NCBI GenBank assembly: GCA_937951615.1
Contig: CALFBH010000036.1
Coordinates: 1-64,000 of the forward strand
Source: an uncultured Saprospiraceae bacterium
Lineage (GTDB): Bacteria; Bacteroidota; Bacteroidia; Chitinophagales; Saprospiraceae
Direction of reading: 5' to 3'
DNA length: 64,000 bases
In this document: piece after piece, positions 44,428 through 53,095 of the stretch
Position numbering within the stretch: position 1 is the stretch's first letter
How the letters are laid out: each line of letters starts with the position of its first letter
Notes under the pieces: generated by a model
What the model was told of the DNA's origin: nothing
The model's input: only the letters and a program-made list of their open reading frames with translations
Databases searched by the model: none
Position numbers and translations under genes: made by a program

Positions 44428-44976
44428 ATGAGTGTAAGCCAACAGGCTATAGACCACGAATGGGAAGAAATTCAGGCAGCACAACGCGACCCTGCGCGAT
44501 TTCGACCACTCTACGAACGCTACTACGAACCCATCTTCAGATACATCTATCGACGTACCGCAGAAGAGTCCTTGACCGCAGACATCTGCTCGCAGGTATT
44601 CCTCAAAGCCATGCAAAAACTTGGTGGCTATGCCTATAAAGGCGTTCCCTTTTCAGCTTGGTTGTATCGGATAGCTTCCAATGAAGTTACCCAACACTAC
44701 CGCAATGCCCAGAAGCAGCGAGTCGTGAGCATACAGGATGGGCGACTAGAAGAAATGGCAGAAGAGATGGACGAGTTTGACTATCAGATTCACCGAGGTG
44801 CATTGCTGGGCGCATTGGATAAATTGCCACAAAAAGACATTGAAATTATAGAACTCCGCTTTTTTGAACAACGCTCTTTCAAAGAAGTCGCCAATATTTT
44901 AAACATCACCGAAAACAACGCAAAAGTACGTACTTACAGAGTGTTGGATAAGCTGAAGAAGTTGATTGTTCAGTAG
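44428..44976 (+). CDS. RNA polymerase sigma-70 family (ECF-like) factor
   Basis: 182 residues from ATG 44428 (the frame extends to 44386). Region 2: LYERYYEPIFRYIYRRTAEESLTADICSQVFLKAMQKL with FSAWLYRIASNEVTQHYR. Region 4: LLGALDKLPQKDIEIIELRFFEQRSFKEVANILNITENNAKVRTYRVLDKLKKL, a helix-turn-helix for -35 recognition. It is followed 107 bp later by a gene for a single-span membrane protein that could be its regulator. The stop codon TAG lies within a CAGTAGCAGTGACAG word. Confidence 0.9.
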   Translation: MSVSQQAIDHEWEEIQAAQRDPARFRPLYERYYEPIFRYIYRRTAEESLTADICSQVFLKAMQKLGGYAYKGVPFSAWLYRIASNEVTQHYRNAQKQRVVSIQDGRLEEMAEEMDEFDYQIHRGALLGALDKLPQKDIEIIELRFFEQRSFKEVANILNITENNAKVRTYRVLDKLKKLIVQ

Positions 44977-45080
44977 CAGTGACAGTAGCAGTTGCAATAT
45001 CAATAGTAGTATCAGTAAAAATAGCAAGGATAGTAAGCTGGAGAATTCGTAATTAATTATTTCGTAATTCGTAATTGAAA
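44974..45080. repeat. CAGTTGCAATATC and TTCGTAATTCG word repeats
   Basis: GTAGCAGTTGCAATATCAAT words start at the sigma stop codon. TTCGTAATTAATTATTTCG words follow up to the start of the next gene. Confidence 0.65.
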
Positions 45081-45083
45081 AAC

Positions 45084-46793
45084 ATGGAAAATAACTACAA
45101 TATAAAAATGAATCCAGAAGAGCCAGGTGCTGAGCAGATTGCTGCACATCAGGACTTCGATGCACTACTCAATGCGCATGGTGGCGGTGAGGGCAATATG
45201 CCCGATGCTACACCTGCGATGGGCAAGCTTATCAAGCTGGGCTTGGGGGCATTAATGGCAGGTGCGGCGGCGATTATGTTGCTGTATTTTGCACCGCGTC
45301 TGCTGTCCTCTGGCGGGGAGGATTTGGCAGATCGGCCTTATGTTAATCCACCATTGAAGAATGTTCAAGCTAAGTTTGCTTCCTATAAAGTGGATGCCCA
45401 TGAGGGCGGCGTCTATGAATATGGAAATGGTTCTCGCGTTATTGTCCCGGCACGTGCTTTTACCTATGAAGACGGCAGCGAAGTAGAAGGCGAAGTAGAA
45501 CTCAAATACCGCGAGTTTCACGACTATGTAGATTTCTTTTTGTCGGGTATTCCAATGGAGTACGATTCCGCAGGTGTGCAGCATCAGTTGGAGTCAGCAG
45601 GCATGATGGAAATTTATGCGGAGCAGGGCGGGAAGGCACTTCGCGTGAATCCGGATAAAAAAATTGACATAGAACTGGCCTCTAGTATCGCCTTGGACGG
45701 CAATGAGTCGGCATACAATATTTACAAACTGGATACAGATAAACGCAATTGGGATTATCGTGGAAAAGATGCGATTGAAGTCATAGAGGATGCCAGTGAA
45801 ACGGTCAATACAAAACCACTGAGCAGACCTGAAAGACAGCTAAATCGCATTGAAAAAAAGATAGACCGAATAGCAAAGAAAGAAACAGAAGAAATAGAAA
45901 CATTGGAGCGCAGCGTACCAAAACCAGCTGCCCCCAAACCACCCAAACGCGCCAATCCAGATGGCTATGTATTCGACTTTGAAGTAGAAGAAGATAGATT
46001 CCCTGAACTGGCAGCTTATGATGATGTATTGTGGCAAGTCAATGACGGACAAGCGTTCAATGAAGTCTGGTATCAAATCGAATGGGAAGATGTAAAGGTG
46101 GACAAAACTGCCGCAGACGATGTATATAAGGTCACTCTATCGGCTGGCAATCGCGTTGTGCATCTGAATGTCAGTCCGGTCTTATCGGGCAGCGATTACC
46201 AGGCAGCACAACAGGCGTTTCAGGCAAGAGTAGCCGATTATGAGCAAGGACTTGCACAGCGAGAAGCCAGCCTCCGTGACCAACGTACAGCCATCCTCGC
46301 CAGAAATGCCGAAGAACGAGAAAAGTTAGAAGCTGAAAAAGTTGCCACACAAGCACGTGTAGCCGAACTAAAAAAACAAGGCAGAAAAGCAGAAGCGACC
46401 AATGTCATGGTTGCCAGCAATATCGTCAATCGCTTTCAGGTGACGGAGATGGGTATCTGGAATTGCGACCGCCCGCTACCGCCTTATCAGCAAATATTAG
46501 TCGGCAATTTTTGTGATGAAAATTTCAATACCTATAAGGGCAATCCGGTCTATATCGTGAATAAATCGAACAACACGGTCGCTAGGTTTTATGCGAAAAA
46601 GCGTACACAAGTCCGCATCAATACCCGAGATGAAAAACTCATGTGGATGGTGACCGATGACGGGCAGCTTGCTATCTTTTCCGCCGAGCAATTTAATAAT
46701 CTTATACCGAAAAAGGAACACACTTTCACAATGATGAAGATTCCTGAAAAGGTGGAAAATGAAGCAGATGTACGGCGGATATTGAGTCTTTGA
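45084..46793 (+). CDS. Single-span membrane protein next to sigma factor
   Basis: 569 residues from ATG 45084 (a TTG further upstream is in frame). The N-terminal 45 residues are cytoplasmic and acidic. One membrane helix (about 48-68, LIKLGLGALMAGAAAIMLLYF) is followed by a large periplasmic part: GSRVIVPARAFTYEDGSEVEGEVELKYREFHDYVDFFLSGIPM, a charged linker (about 245-275) and a long alpha-helical coiled-coil region (about 375-440, QREASLRDQRTAILARNAEEREKLEAEK). It could be the anti-sigma-like sensor for the preceding gene, but it does not match a canonical zinc-binding anti-sigma domain. A periplasmic sensor is an inference. Confidence 0.75.
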   Translation: MENNYNIKMNPEEPGAEQIAAHQDFDALLNAHGGGEGNMPDATPAMGKLIKLGLGALMAGAAAIMLLYFAPRLLSSGGEDLADRPYVNPPLKNVQAKFASYKVDAHEGGVYEYGNGSRVIVPARAFTYEDGSEVEGEVELKYREFHDYVDFFLSGIPMEYDSAGVQHQLESAGMMEIYAEQGGKALRVNPDKKIDIELASSIALDGNESAYNIYKLDTDKRNWDYRGKDAIEVIEDASETVNTKPLSRPERQLNRIEKKIDRIAKKETEEIETLERSVPKPAAPKPPKRANPDGYVFDFEVEEDRFPELAAYDDVLWQVNDGQAFNEVWYQIEWEDVKVDKTAADDVYKVTLSAGNRVVHLNVSPVLSGSDYQAAQQAFQARVADYEQGLAQREASLRDQRTAILARNAEEREKLEAEKVATQARVAELKKQGRKAEATNVMVASNIVNRFQVTEMGIWNCDRPLPPYQQILVGNFCDENFNTYKGNPVYIVNKSNNTVARFYAKKRTQVRINTRDEKLMWMVTDDGQLAIFSAEQFNNLIPKKEHTFTMMKIPEKVENEADVRRILSL

Positions 46794-46829
46794 GGAAAAA
46801 TCCAAGCCCTAAAAAATAAAAACAGCCCA

Positions 46830-46850
46830 GTTGTCCGCGCAGCAGGACAA
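46830..46850. repeat. REP-like palindrome, short copy 3
   Basis: GTTGTCC, then CGCAGCA and GGACAA. It is a truncated form with a shorter loop than the other copies. Confidence 0.5.
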
Positions 46851-46972
46851 TGCAGGCGAAGTCCCTCTCCGCCGCAGGGTGGAGAGGCTAGGTGAGGCAA
46901 AAGCAGAGATACAGACAGGAATATCTGTGCTACAGGAAGATATATTCGGGTGTCGCACCCGCCCTTTTAACT

Positions 46973-47005
46973 AAAATCCCCTGCCAGTTTGGTGGGGGAT
47001 TTTTT
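46973..47005 (+). terminator. Rho-independent terminator
   Basis: AAATCCCC ... GGGGGATTTTTT, an 8-bp GC-rich stem with a T run. It lies about 180 bases after the membrane protein gene. Confidence 0.7.
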
Positions 47006-47011
47006 GTCAGT

Positions 47012-47037
47012 GTTGTCCTCGACTCCGCTCGGACAAC
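47012..47037. repeat. REP-like palindrome, copy 4 (reverse orientation)
   Basis: GTTGTCC, then TCGACTCCGCTC and GGACAAC, the reverse complement of copy 1. GAGCGGAGTCGA-core segments continue to about 47090. Confidence 0.75.
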
Positions 47038-47163
47038 TGCTTGAATTGAGCGGAGTCGAAATTGCAGGTCGTTGAGTGGAGTCGAAACGACCTGACTATG
47101 AATGTCACCAAAAAACAATCCACATAATTTTGAAAATTCAAGACATTAGAAGTACTTTGCAAT

Positions 47164-48195
47164 ATGAAAAGTACAATGCTGATATTCACTTTGTTTCTAT
47201 GCTGCCAAGCCCTCCATGCACAACCACAACCACCCACGAATCTTGATGGAGAGGACCTGAGAGTCTGGCTGCAAGACAACTGGTACGATGGATTCCACAA
47301 TGAGCTTGGTTACTCCAATGCCCGACGCAAAATGTATGGCTACATTGATAATCATGGAGATACCATTACCTGCGTCTATTCAGGGTTTTATCAAATGAAT
47401 CCTTACGGGAATGAAATCACCTACCCAAACCCTATCAATACAGAACACACCGTTCCGCAATCGTTCTTTAGCTCAGCAGAACCGATGAAATCAGATATTC
47501 ACCACCTATTCCCAACTTATGGCAACTGGAATTCCGAGCGAGGCAATTCTCCCTTTCGGGAAATTGTGGACCAGGATACCCAAAGCTGGATGCGCGGCAC
47601 GACTTCACAATCCAATATCCCCGCAAATAATATTGATGAATACAGCGAATCTATTGCCAATAATCGTTTTGAACCAAGAGAAGGACAGAAAGGCGATGTT
47701 GCCCGTGCAGTGAGCTATTTTTATACCATGTACCCGCAAGTTGGCACAGTGACCGACCTGTTCCAACTCTCCACCCTTTGCGCCTGGCATGAAGCCGACC
47801 CGCCATCCACAGCAGAAATGACCCGTAATGATGGCGTCGAACAATATCAGGGCAACCGCAATCCGTACATTGATTATCCAGAATTGATGGCAAGAGCTTG
47901 GACTTGTCCACCAACGGCTGTTCAAGCTACATCTGCTACTTCTGGCAGCCTACAACTCATGCCCAATCCTGCGAAAGATATACTGGAAATCAATCTTGAA
48001 TATGCGAGAGTGACAAGTATTCAGTACACTATTTTTTCAAGTAATGGAAAAGTAGTAGAGCAAGGACAGGGGAATATCATCAACGGATACTTCACCACTC
48101 AACTCAATATATCAGAGATAAAATCAGGTTTGTATATTTGCAAAATTACGCTGCCTTCCGGCGAAAATTATGTAGAGAAATTTGTAAAGTTATAG
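47164..48195 (+). CDS. Secreted endonuclease I family protein with T9SS tail
   Basis: 343 residues. A signal peptide ends ALHAQ. The EndI catalytic core is INTEHTVPQSFFSSAEPMKSDIHHLFPTYGNWNSERGNSPF, where His and Asp of TEHTVPQSFF..DIHHL bind the metal. A C-terminal T9SS sorting domain (LMPNPAKDILEINLEY to VKL) follows. It degrades extracellular DNA or RNA for nutrients and is exported by the Por/T9SS system. Normal EndA-type proteins lack this tail. Start ATG follows a near-consensus TACTTTG box about 13 bp upstream. Confidence 0.9.
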   Translation: MKSTMLIFTLFLCCQALHAQPQPPTNLDGEDLRVWLQDNWYDGFHNELGYSNARRKMYGYIDNHGDTITCVYSGFYQMNPYGNEITYPNPINTEHTVPQSFFSSAEPMKSDIHHLFPTYGNWNSERGNSPFREIVDQDTQSWMRGTTSQSNIPANNIDEYSESIANNRFEPREGQKGDVARAVSYFYTMYPQVGTVTDLFQLSTLCAWHEADPPSTAEMTRNDGVEQYQGNRNPYIDYPELMARAWTCPPTAVQATSATSGSLQLMPNPAKDILEINLEYARVTSIQYTIFSSNGKVVEQGQGNIINGYFTTQLNISEIKSGLYICKITLPSGENYVEKFVKL

Positions 48196-48246
48196 CCGTT
48201 CAAACAAGAATAATTTTTTGAGTTTACGACCCGCACCTCTTCTGCA

Positions 48247-48292
48247 TGTGGTTTTGAATTTGTTTTTTGAATTTGAGTTTGAATTTGCAAAA
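48247..48292 (-). repeat. AAATTCAAACTC-type word after a stop codon
   Basis: Minus-strand sense directly after the stop of the TPR-like gene: TTTTGCAAATTCAAACTC, then AAATTCAAAAAACAAATTC. Confidence 0.7.
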
Positions 48293-49789
48293 TTACTGCG
48301 CCAACAATTCTTCATAATAAGCACTTTGTTTCATTCTTGAAGTCAGCCATATATTATAATTGATGGCTTCATTGGCGCCTGGTTCAAAATTTGGATAAGC
48401 TTCTAAGAAGCCATTGATTTTATGAATAATTTTTGAATTTTTAAAGGCTTTTGGCGTCTGTATCACATCTCTCAGGATGTCCATAAAACGGAACTCACGC
48501 AGATAGGCTTCATCTTTGAGTAGTCCGCGATGCGCTCGTCTGATATTGTCATAAATGCTTTTGGCATACACAAAACTTTCCTGTTCAACATGGTAAATGA
48601 TTTCTATAATTTTCAGATTAATTTTCCAGAGGGGAGATTGTTGTGAAAAAGACGCATCAGAAATAATTAGGGAAAGATAATGCTGTGCCTTGTCCATATT
48701 ATCATCACAATAATAAACCGCCGATAAATTGGCATACACATACATAGCATAAGGGTTATTGAAGTCCAGTCGATTTTTTTTCAGCGCTTCTTCCATCAGT
48801 TGAATCGCTTCTTTATTTTGTCTCAGATAGCCTTTTATTGTCAATTGGGAGAGGTGATATACCCAGAAATACTGTTTATAATACAGCCCATTATATTCTT
48901 GCATCGCCTTGCGTAGTAAGTTCAAGTAATGAATGGTCTGCTCGTATTCTTTGGTTTTCAAGGTGCTGTTGATAATCCATATCAGTATAACAATTTTTTC
49001 ATGATGTGTGTTTTTAGAAAAAACTTTATGCGTTGAAAAGCCTTCAAAAGAGTCAATCATATAGTCGGCAAGAAGACTAAACTCTTTTCTTTGCAACAAT
49101 GAATCCCGCACACATCTGTGTATCTCTAACTTTACAGTAACGGAATCCTTTAGCTCTTCCATCACCTGCAATTGTTCAAGTACATTATCGAGTGTTAGGT
49201 GAATGTTTTTATCTTTTCCTGCAAAATTGGTGGTTCTCATTTTATAATTGACTGTGGCAAGCAAAAACTTGTTCTCTTCGATTTTTCTGTGAATATCATT
49301 ATATTTTCTTTTTCGGTGTACATCGTGAATCGGGTCGGTATTGGTTGTATTATGAGAAAGCTTCATCAATTGCTCATAGATGAGGTGCATAGCTGCATAA
49401 TTTTCCAGTTTTAGAGCGATTTTTTCTGCTTCACGCAAATATTGTTGGGATTTTTGGTAGTTGGATTTGTAAATAAATATTCGCGCCAGCCGAAGTAGTC
49501 GGAAAATTTCAAAGGACTCATCCTTTTTTCTGTGTAATTCGACAAGACTATTCTCTACTTCTTCTATTAGTCTGTTTTTCAGCCGATAATAATTGTTTTT
49601 TGTACTGCCAGGCAAGACTAGAGAAACGATTTCATCATCATACTCATCCATTTCTTTTTTTCGAAGTATATCAAAAAGCAACACAATACCGCTAATGCCT
49701 TTGGTTTTATACTTGGAAGTTAATAACTTAAAGTTCCTGACTTCTTCTCTGCTAAGAGATTGTACAAGCTGAGTCAATTGATATTTCAT
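48293..49789 (-). CDS. Tetratricopeptide-like protein of unknown function
   Basis: 498 residues with no signal peptide. The sequence is helical, with TPR-like pairs (for example KSQQYLREAEKIALKLENYAAMHLIYEQL, EAIQLMEEALKKNRLDFNNPYAMYVYANL, KAQHYLSLIISDASF). An N-terminal segment SLSREEVRNFKLLTSKYK is conserved in many Bacteroidota TPR proteins as far as I recall. A cytoplasmic scaffold or regulator is inferred. It is monocistronic. Upstream lies a MITE-like element. Confidence 0.7.
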   Translation of the reverse strand: MKYQLTQLVQSLSREEVRNFKLLTSKYKTKGISGIVLLFDILRKKEMDEYDDEIVSLVLPGSTKNNYYRLKNRLIEEVENSLVELHRKKDESFEIFRLLRLARIFIYKSNYQKSQQYLREAEKIALKLENYAAMHLIYEQLMKLSHNTTNTDPIHDVHRKRKYNDIHRKIEENKFLLATVNYKMRTTNFAGKDKNIHLTLDNVLEQLQVMEELKDSVTVKLEIHRCVRDSLLQRKEFSLLADYMIDSFEGFSTHKVFSKNTHHEKIVILIWIINSTLKTKEYEQTIHYLNLLRKAMQEYNGLYYKQYFWVYHLSQLTIKGYLRQNKEAIQLMEEALKKNRLDFNNPYAMYVYANLSAVYYCDDNMDKAQHYLSLIISDASFSQQSPLWKINLKIIEIIYHVEQESFVYAKSIYDNIRRAHRGLLKDEAYLREFRFMDILRDVIQTPKAFKNSKIIHKINGFLEAYPNFEPGANEAINYNIWLTSRMKQSAYYEELLAQ

Positions 49790-49826
49790 ATAGTCATTAC
49801 AATGTTAAACAGACAAATTTTGGGTA

Positions 49827-49964
49827 GTGTTCGACTAAAGTATGATTGAGTAAACCGTTGTCGTCAGACGAATTCGCTTAGAAATACGGCATATCTAAAG
49901 GGATAAATCACCAATTTTCATAAAATCCTTCGTCTGCCGACTATTCCATACTTTAATCGAACAC
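49827..49964. mobile_element. MITE-like element, copy B (inverted)
   Basis: 138 bp. It starts GTGTTCGACTAAAGTATG and ends CATACTTTAATCGAACAC, with subterminal GTCAGACGAATTCGC / CTTCGTCTGCCGAC pairs. The reverse orientation of copy A (4567-4706). Terminal inverted repeats are nearly perfect here (GTGTTCGA.TAAAGTATG), so this is the better-preserved copy. Confidence 0.65.
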
Positions 49965-50000
49965 CCTTAAATTTTGTATATAATTCCTGCTGGATTAATA

Positions 50001-50031
50001 TTTGTTGATTTTGTAAGAAAAAATAGCTTTG
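50001..50031 (+). promoter_or_regulatory. Full Bacteroidota promoter (TTTG-N19-TAGCTTTG)
   Basis: TTTG at 50001-50004 and TAGCTTTG at 50024-50031, 19 bases apart, match the -33/-7 consensus. The implied leader to the ATG at 50233 is about 195 nt. Confidence 0.5.
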
Positions 50032-50232
50032 TGAATTCAAATTTACAATTTTATTCTTCTTTTTTAGCAAAAAATCGTCTATATTGCTTGAATATTAACT
50101 TTTATGATGACTTTTTTATCAATGGAAATAACACTTGTGTTGTTTGTGAATCTGTAAGAATTACTTGCATGAAGTCTTTTGTTTTATCAAAAAAAAAGTC
50201 AGTTTTGTTGTACCTAAAAATTTAAACAGACA

Positions 50233-51240
50233 ATGACAGCTCAAAAGGTAATAAAAATAGTAGCATTCTGGCTCATTGGGTTTTTGCTTATAGCATCCCA
50301 ACAGAGCTATGCTCAAACCGCTGTTTTAACGCTTGAATTGAGTTTTGACAAAGAAGAGGCTGACCTAGGAGATGTGTTATATGCCAGTGGTACGCTGACC
50401 TATAATACTGGTCCAGCAATTTTAGACGAAGTTACGATCAATTATTATGTAGGAACTGACCTTGATAATGTGCAGCCTACATTTACGCATCAATTGACAA
50501 ATATCGAGTTTGCACCAGGCCAAACCATTGCATACAATCATGAAATTGAAGTAGCCGATGAGTTTTTTACCCCTGATGCCAATAACATAATTATTGTTTG
50601 GCCGACAACAGGTTTAGCCAATGATGATAATGAGCCAGTTCGGGGAGATGTCTGGGTAAATGATAATTCAACAGACCTTGCAGTCGAGTTAGTTTCTTTC
50701 GATGGTGATTATAACGATAGTCAGGTACGACTCAATTGGATGGTCGCTTCAGAAGGAGCCAATAGCGACTTTTTTGATATAGAACGTTCACTGGATGGCA
50801 TAAATTATGAGTCCTGCGGTAGGGTAGAAGGCTGGGATTTCAAGGCAGTTGAAGGTGTGTATGAATATGAAGATAATAATCCTTTCTTTCTGAAAACTTA
50901 TTATCGACTACAGATGACTGGAACTTCTGGTTCATCAGAATATAGTGAGACTTTAATTGTAGAACGCCCCGAACATAATACACTGAGTATTGATAAGCTA
51001 TATGTGAATAGAGTCGGACAACAATTACATCTTGTATTTTCAGCTTCCGATAATGACCCGCTAACATTTGTCATTTATGACACGAAAGGTGCTTTGATTT
51101 ATACAGAAAAAATGACCAACGTACAGGTTGGATTTAATGAAAAAGTAATCAATACTTATACTATAACTTCTGGTTTACACGTATTGACCCTGCAAAATGG
51201 AGGTACGGAAATCGTTAGCGAAAAGTTCTTTAAATATTAA
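50233..51240 (+). CDS. T9SS-exported protein of unknown function
   Basis: 335 residues. A signal peptide ends QQSYAQ. The middle is a beta-rich fold with VTINYYVGTDLDNVQPTF and LVSFDGDYNDSQVRLNWMVASEGANSDFFDIERSLDGINYES, a fibronectin/cell-adhesion type seen in many Bacteroidota surface proteins. A T9SS sorting domain (about 250-335) ends LTLQNGGTEIVSEKFFKY; it lacks a clear PNP motif. It has a good promoter upstream. Function unknown; probably cell-surface or secreted. Confidence 0.8.
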   Translation: MTAQKVIKIVAFWLIGFLLIASQQSYAQTAVLTLELSFDKEEADLGDVLYASGTLTYNTGPAILDEVTINYYVGTDLDNVQPTFTHQLTNIEFAPGQTIAYNHEIEVADEFFTPDANNIIIVWPTTGLANDDNEPVRGDVWVNDNSTDLAVELVSFDGDYNDSQVRLNWMVASEGANSDFFDIERSLDGINYESCGRVEGWDFKAVEGVYEYEDNNPFFLKTYYRLQMTGTSGSSEYSETLIVERPEHNTLSIDKLYVNRVGQQLHLVFSASDNDPLTFVIYDTKGALIYTEKMTNVQVGFNEKVINTYTITSGLHVLTLQNGGTEIVSEKFFKY

Positions 51241-51803
51241 GTTAGTTAGTTATGTTTATATCCGTTAGGATAGGAGTTGTCTGGAATCTTGAGTTGTAAT
51301 GCTATGAAAAGATAAAAAGAAGATACCAAACAAATACAGCACAGATTGAAAAAGTATGTTTACATCTAATATGCTTTTTAGACAACTCCTTTTTGTAAAA
51401 AAAAGTATTAAAAATAAGATAACTCAGGACGGCTATTTTAGTCTGTTATTTAGCATTTCACATTTTGAGTACATCGCTAAATGAAACCATGACATCTTTG
51501 AAAAGAATGTAGATAATGTTGTCTCTTAAGGAAGGTAGTCGTCCGATTTTTTTTTAAATCCCGAAATAAAGATTTTGGTTATATAATATGAGGCAAAATC
51601 CTCTACTTATCTGGGGCTAAAGAGTTCCGGATAAGTAGAGTGTCTCTATTCTCTATAAACCATTTACCCCACACAACTGCGCCCTTTAGTCTTGTAAATA
51701 TAGCAGATTTCAATCATTTAAAATCTGCACCTTCAAATGTCCTATTAATTAGGTGAAATCCGTTGGTGAAAATCAAGGGATTTTTTTGTTTAAAGGAAGG
51801 TTC
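51241..51803. other. 560-bp gene-free interval with hairpins
   Basis: AGGAGTTGTCT (51272-51282) pairs with AGACAACTCCT (51380-51390), followed by TTTT. CTCTACTTATC / GATAAGTAGAG (about 51602-51640) gives a perfect 11-bp stem. I see no gene, tRNA-like cloverleaf or riboswitch fold. Confidence 0.5.
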
Positions 51804-52805
51804 TTAGGCAACTTGAAACCCATGCGCATAAGGATCATCTTCTGTATCAATAATAATTTGATTATAACCAGTGATTTTTGCCCAGCCCTCTATACTTGGA
51901 ATAATAGCATCATAATTCCCACATTTTGTCCTACCTTCCACACGACCTACAAATTGACTTCCAATGATGCTTTCATGAATAAATAAATCACCTTCACCCA
52001 ACTTGCCTTTGGCTGCCCATTGTGCCATACGGGCAGAAGTTCCAGTGCCGCAGGGCGATCGGTCTATCGCTTTATCTCCATAAAAAACAGCATTGCGGGC
52101 ATGGGCATCTGGCGAAATCGTATCACCTGTCCATAATAAATGACTCAACCCATTAATGCGCTCATCTTCTGGATGCACAAAACGATATTGCTCATTAAGT
52201 TTTGCGCGAATAACTGGACTCCAGCGAATCAAATCACCAGCCGTATAAGCTTGTATACCTTCAAAATTTTCCTGAGGATCAACAATCGCGTAAAAGTTGC
52301 CGCCATAAGCTACATCAACTCGCAAAACACCCAAATCAGGACAATCGACGTCCAGTTTTTCTTTATACAAAAAGGAAGGAATATTGGTGAGTTTAACGGA
52401 TTTAACTTTCCCCTCTACTTGTACATATTCAATCAAAACCAGTCCCGCAGGCGTTTCTAGTCGCAGCTTGCCCGGCACTTTAGGCTGCACCAAGCCTTCT
52501 TCAATCATAATGGTCACTGTACCAATTGTACCATGTCCACACATTGGCAAACAGCCCGAAGTCTCAATAAACAAGACCCCAATATCATTTGCAGCATCCG
52601 TTGGTGGATATAAAATACTCCCTGACATCATATCATGTCCGCGTGGTTCAAACATGAGTCCCTTGCGTATCCAGTCGTATTCCGAAAGGAAATGCAGTCG
52701 GCGTTCACCCATGCTATTTCCCTTTAGTTGTGGTCCGCCACCAGCGACCAGTCGCACGGGATTGCCGCAAGTATGTGCATCTATGCAGAAGAATGTTTTT
52801 TTCAT
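51804..52805 (-). CDS. 4-hydroxyproline epimerase / proline racemase family
   Basis: 333 residues, two-domain DAP-epimerase fold. Both catalytic cysteines are present: LPMCGHGT (near 90) and SPCGTGTS (near 254), as needed for racemase/epimerase rather than dehydratase activity. It interconverts trans-4-hydroxy-L-proline and cis-4-hydroxy-D-proline for catabolism. Other hydroxyproline genes (oxidase, dehydratase, dehydrogenase) are not adjacent, so proline racemase is an alternative. Confidence 0.88.
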   Translation of the reverse strand: MKKTFFCIDAHTCGNPVRLVAGGGPQLKGNSMGERRLHFLSEYDWIRKGLMFEPRGHDMMSGSILYPPTDAANDIGVLFIETSGCLPMCGHGTIGTVTIMIEEGLVQPKVPGKLRLETPAGLVLIEYVQVEGKVKSVKLTNIPSFLYKEKLDVDCPDLGVLRVDVAYGGNFYAIVDPQENFEGIQAYTAGDLIRWSPVIRAKLNEQYRFVHPEDERINGLSHLLWTGDTISPDAHARNAVFYGDKAIDRSPCGTGTSARMAQWAAKGKLGEGDLFIHESIIGSQFVGRVEGRTKCGNYDAIIPSIEGWAKITGYNQIIIDTEDDPYAHGFQVA

Positions 52806-52881
52806 AAAGCGGTGTTTATGCTAATTACAGTAGTATGGCAATCGCATAAAAGTAAATTAGTCTTATACGTGTTCATTTTCT

Positions 52882-53011
52882 AACCACTAAGCGCACTAAA
52901 GACCACTAAAACTAACAGGATAAAAGAACACAAAGGGAAATTCATTCGTGTTCTTTACGCTATACAAGCCGATGGCTATCGGCTTCATGTCCTTTAGTGC
53001 GCTTAGTGGTT
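52882..53011. repeat. Long hairpin with 20-bp perfect arms
   Basis: AACCACTAAGCGCACTAAAG at 52882-52901 pairs perfectly with CTTTAGTGCGCTTAGTGGTT at 52992-53011. An inner AAGAACAC/GTGTTCTT and an AGCCGAT/ATCGGCT stem lie in the 90-base loop. Confidence 0.8.
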
Positions 53012-53049
53012 TAAAAAATATTTTTATTCGATTGCCATAATTACAGTAG

Positions 53050-53095
53050 CTTTTGAATTTGACGTTTGAGTTTGTATTTGTATTTGTATTTTCAA
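53050..53095 (-). repeat. AAATACAAACTC-type word at the phosphatase stop
   Basis: Starting directly at the minus-strand stop codon: AAATACAAATACAAATAC, then AAACTCAAACGTCAAATTC. Confidence 0.7.

Larger units (their letters stand above)
46794..47163. other. Gene-free interval with palindromes and terminator
   Basis: It contains a short REP-like copy (46830-46850), hairpins CCTCTCC/GGAGAGG (about 46864-46886) and CGGGTG/CACCCG (46947-46961), a Rho-independent terminator (46973-47005), the inverted REP copy (47012-47037) and the stem TCGTT/AACGA (47070-47089). No gene is seen. Confidence 0.65.
49790..50232. other. Gene-free interval with MITE-like copy and promoter
   Basis: It contains the inverted MITE-like copy (49827-49964) and a well-spaced promoter (50001-50031). 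One 83-residue open frame here has no coding features. Confidence 0.6.

Noticed and set aside
49974-50225. 83-residue open frame before the T9SS gene
   Set aside because: AT-rich composition and it overlaps the consensus promoter; no family or start context.
51754-51790. AAATCC...GGATTT with T run as a terminator for the epimerase gene
   Set aside because: The T run lies on the plus strand, the wrong direction for the minus-strand gene ending at 51804.
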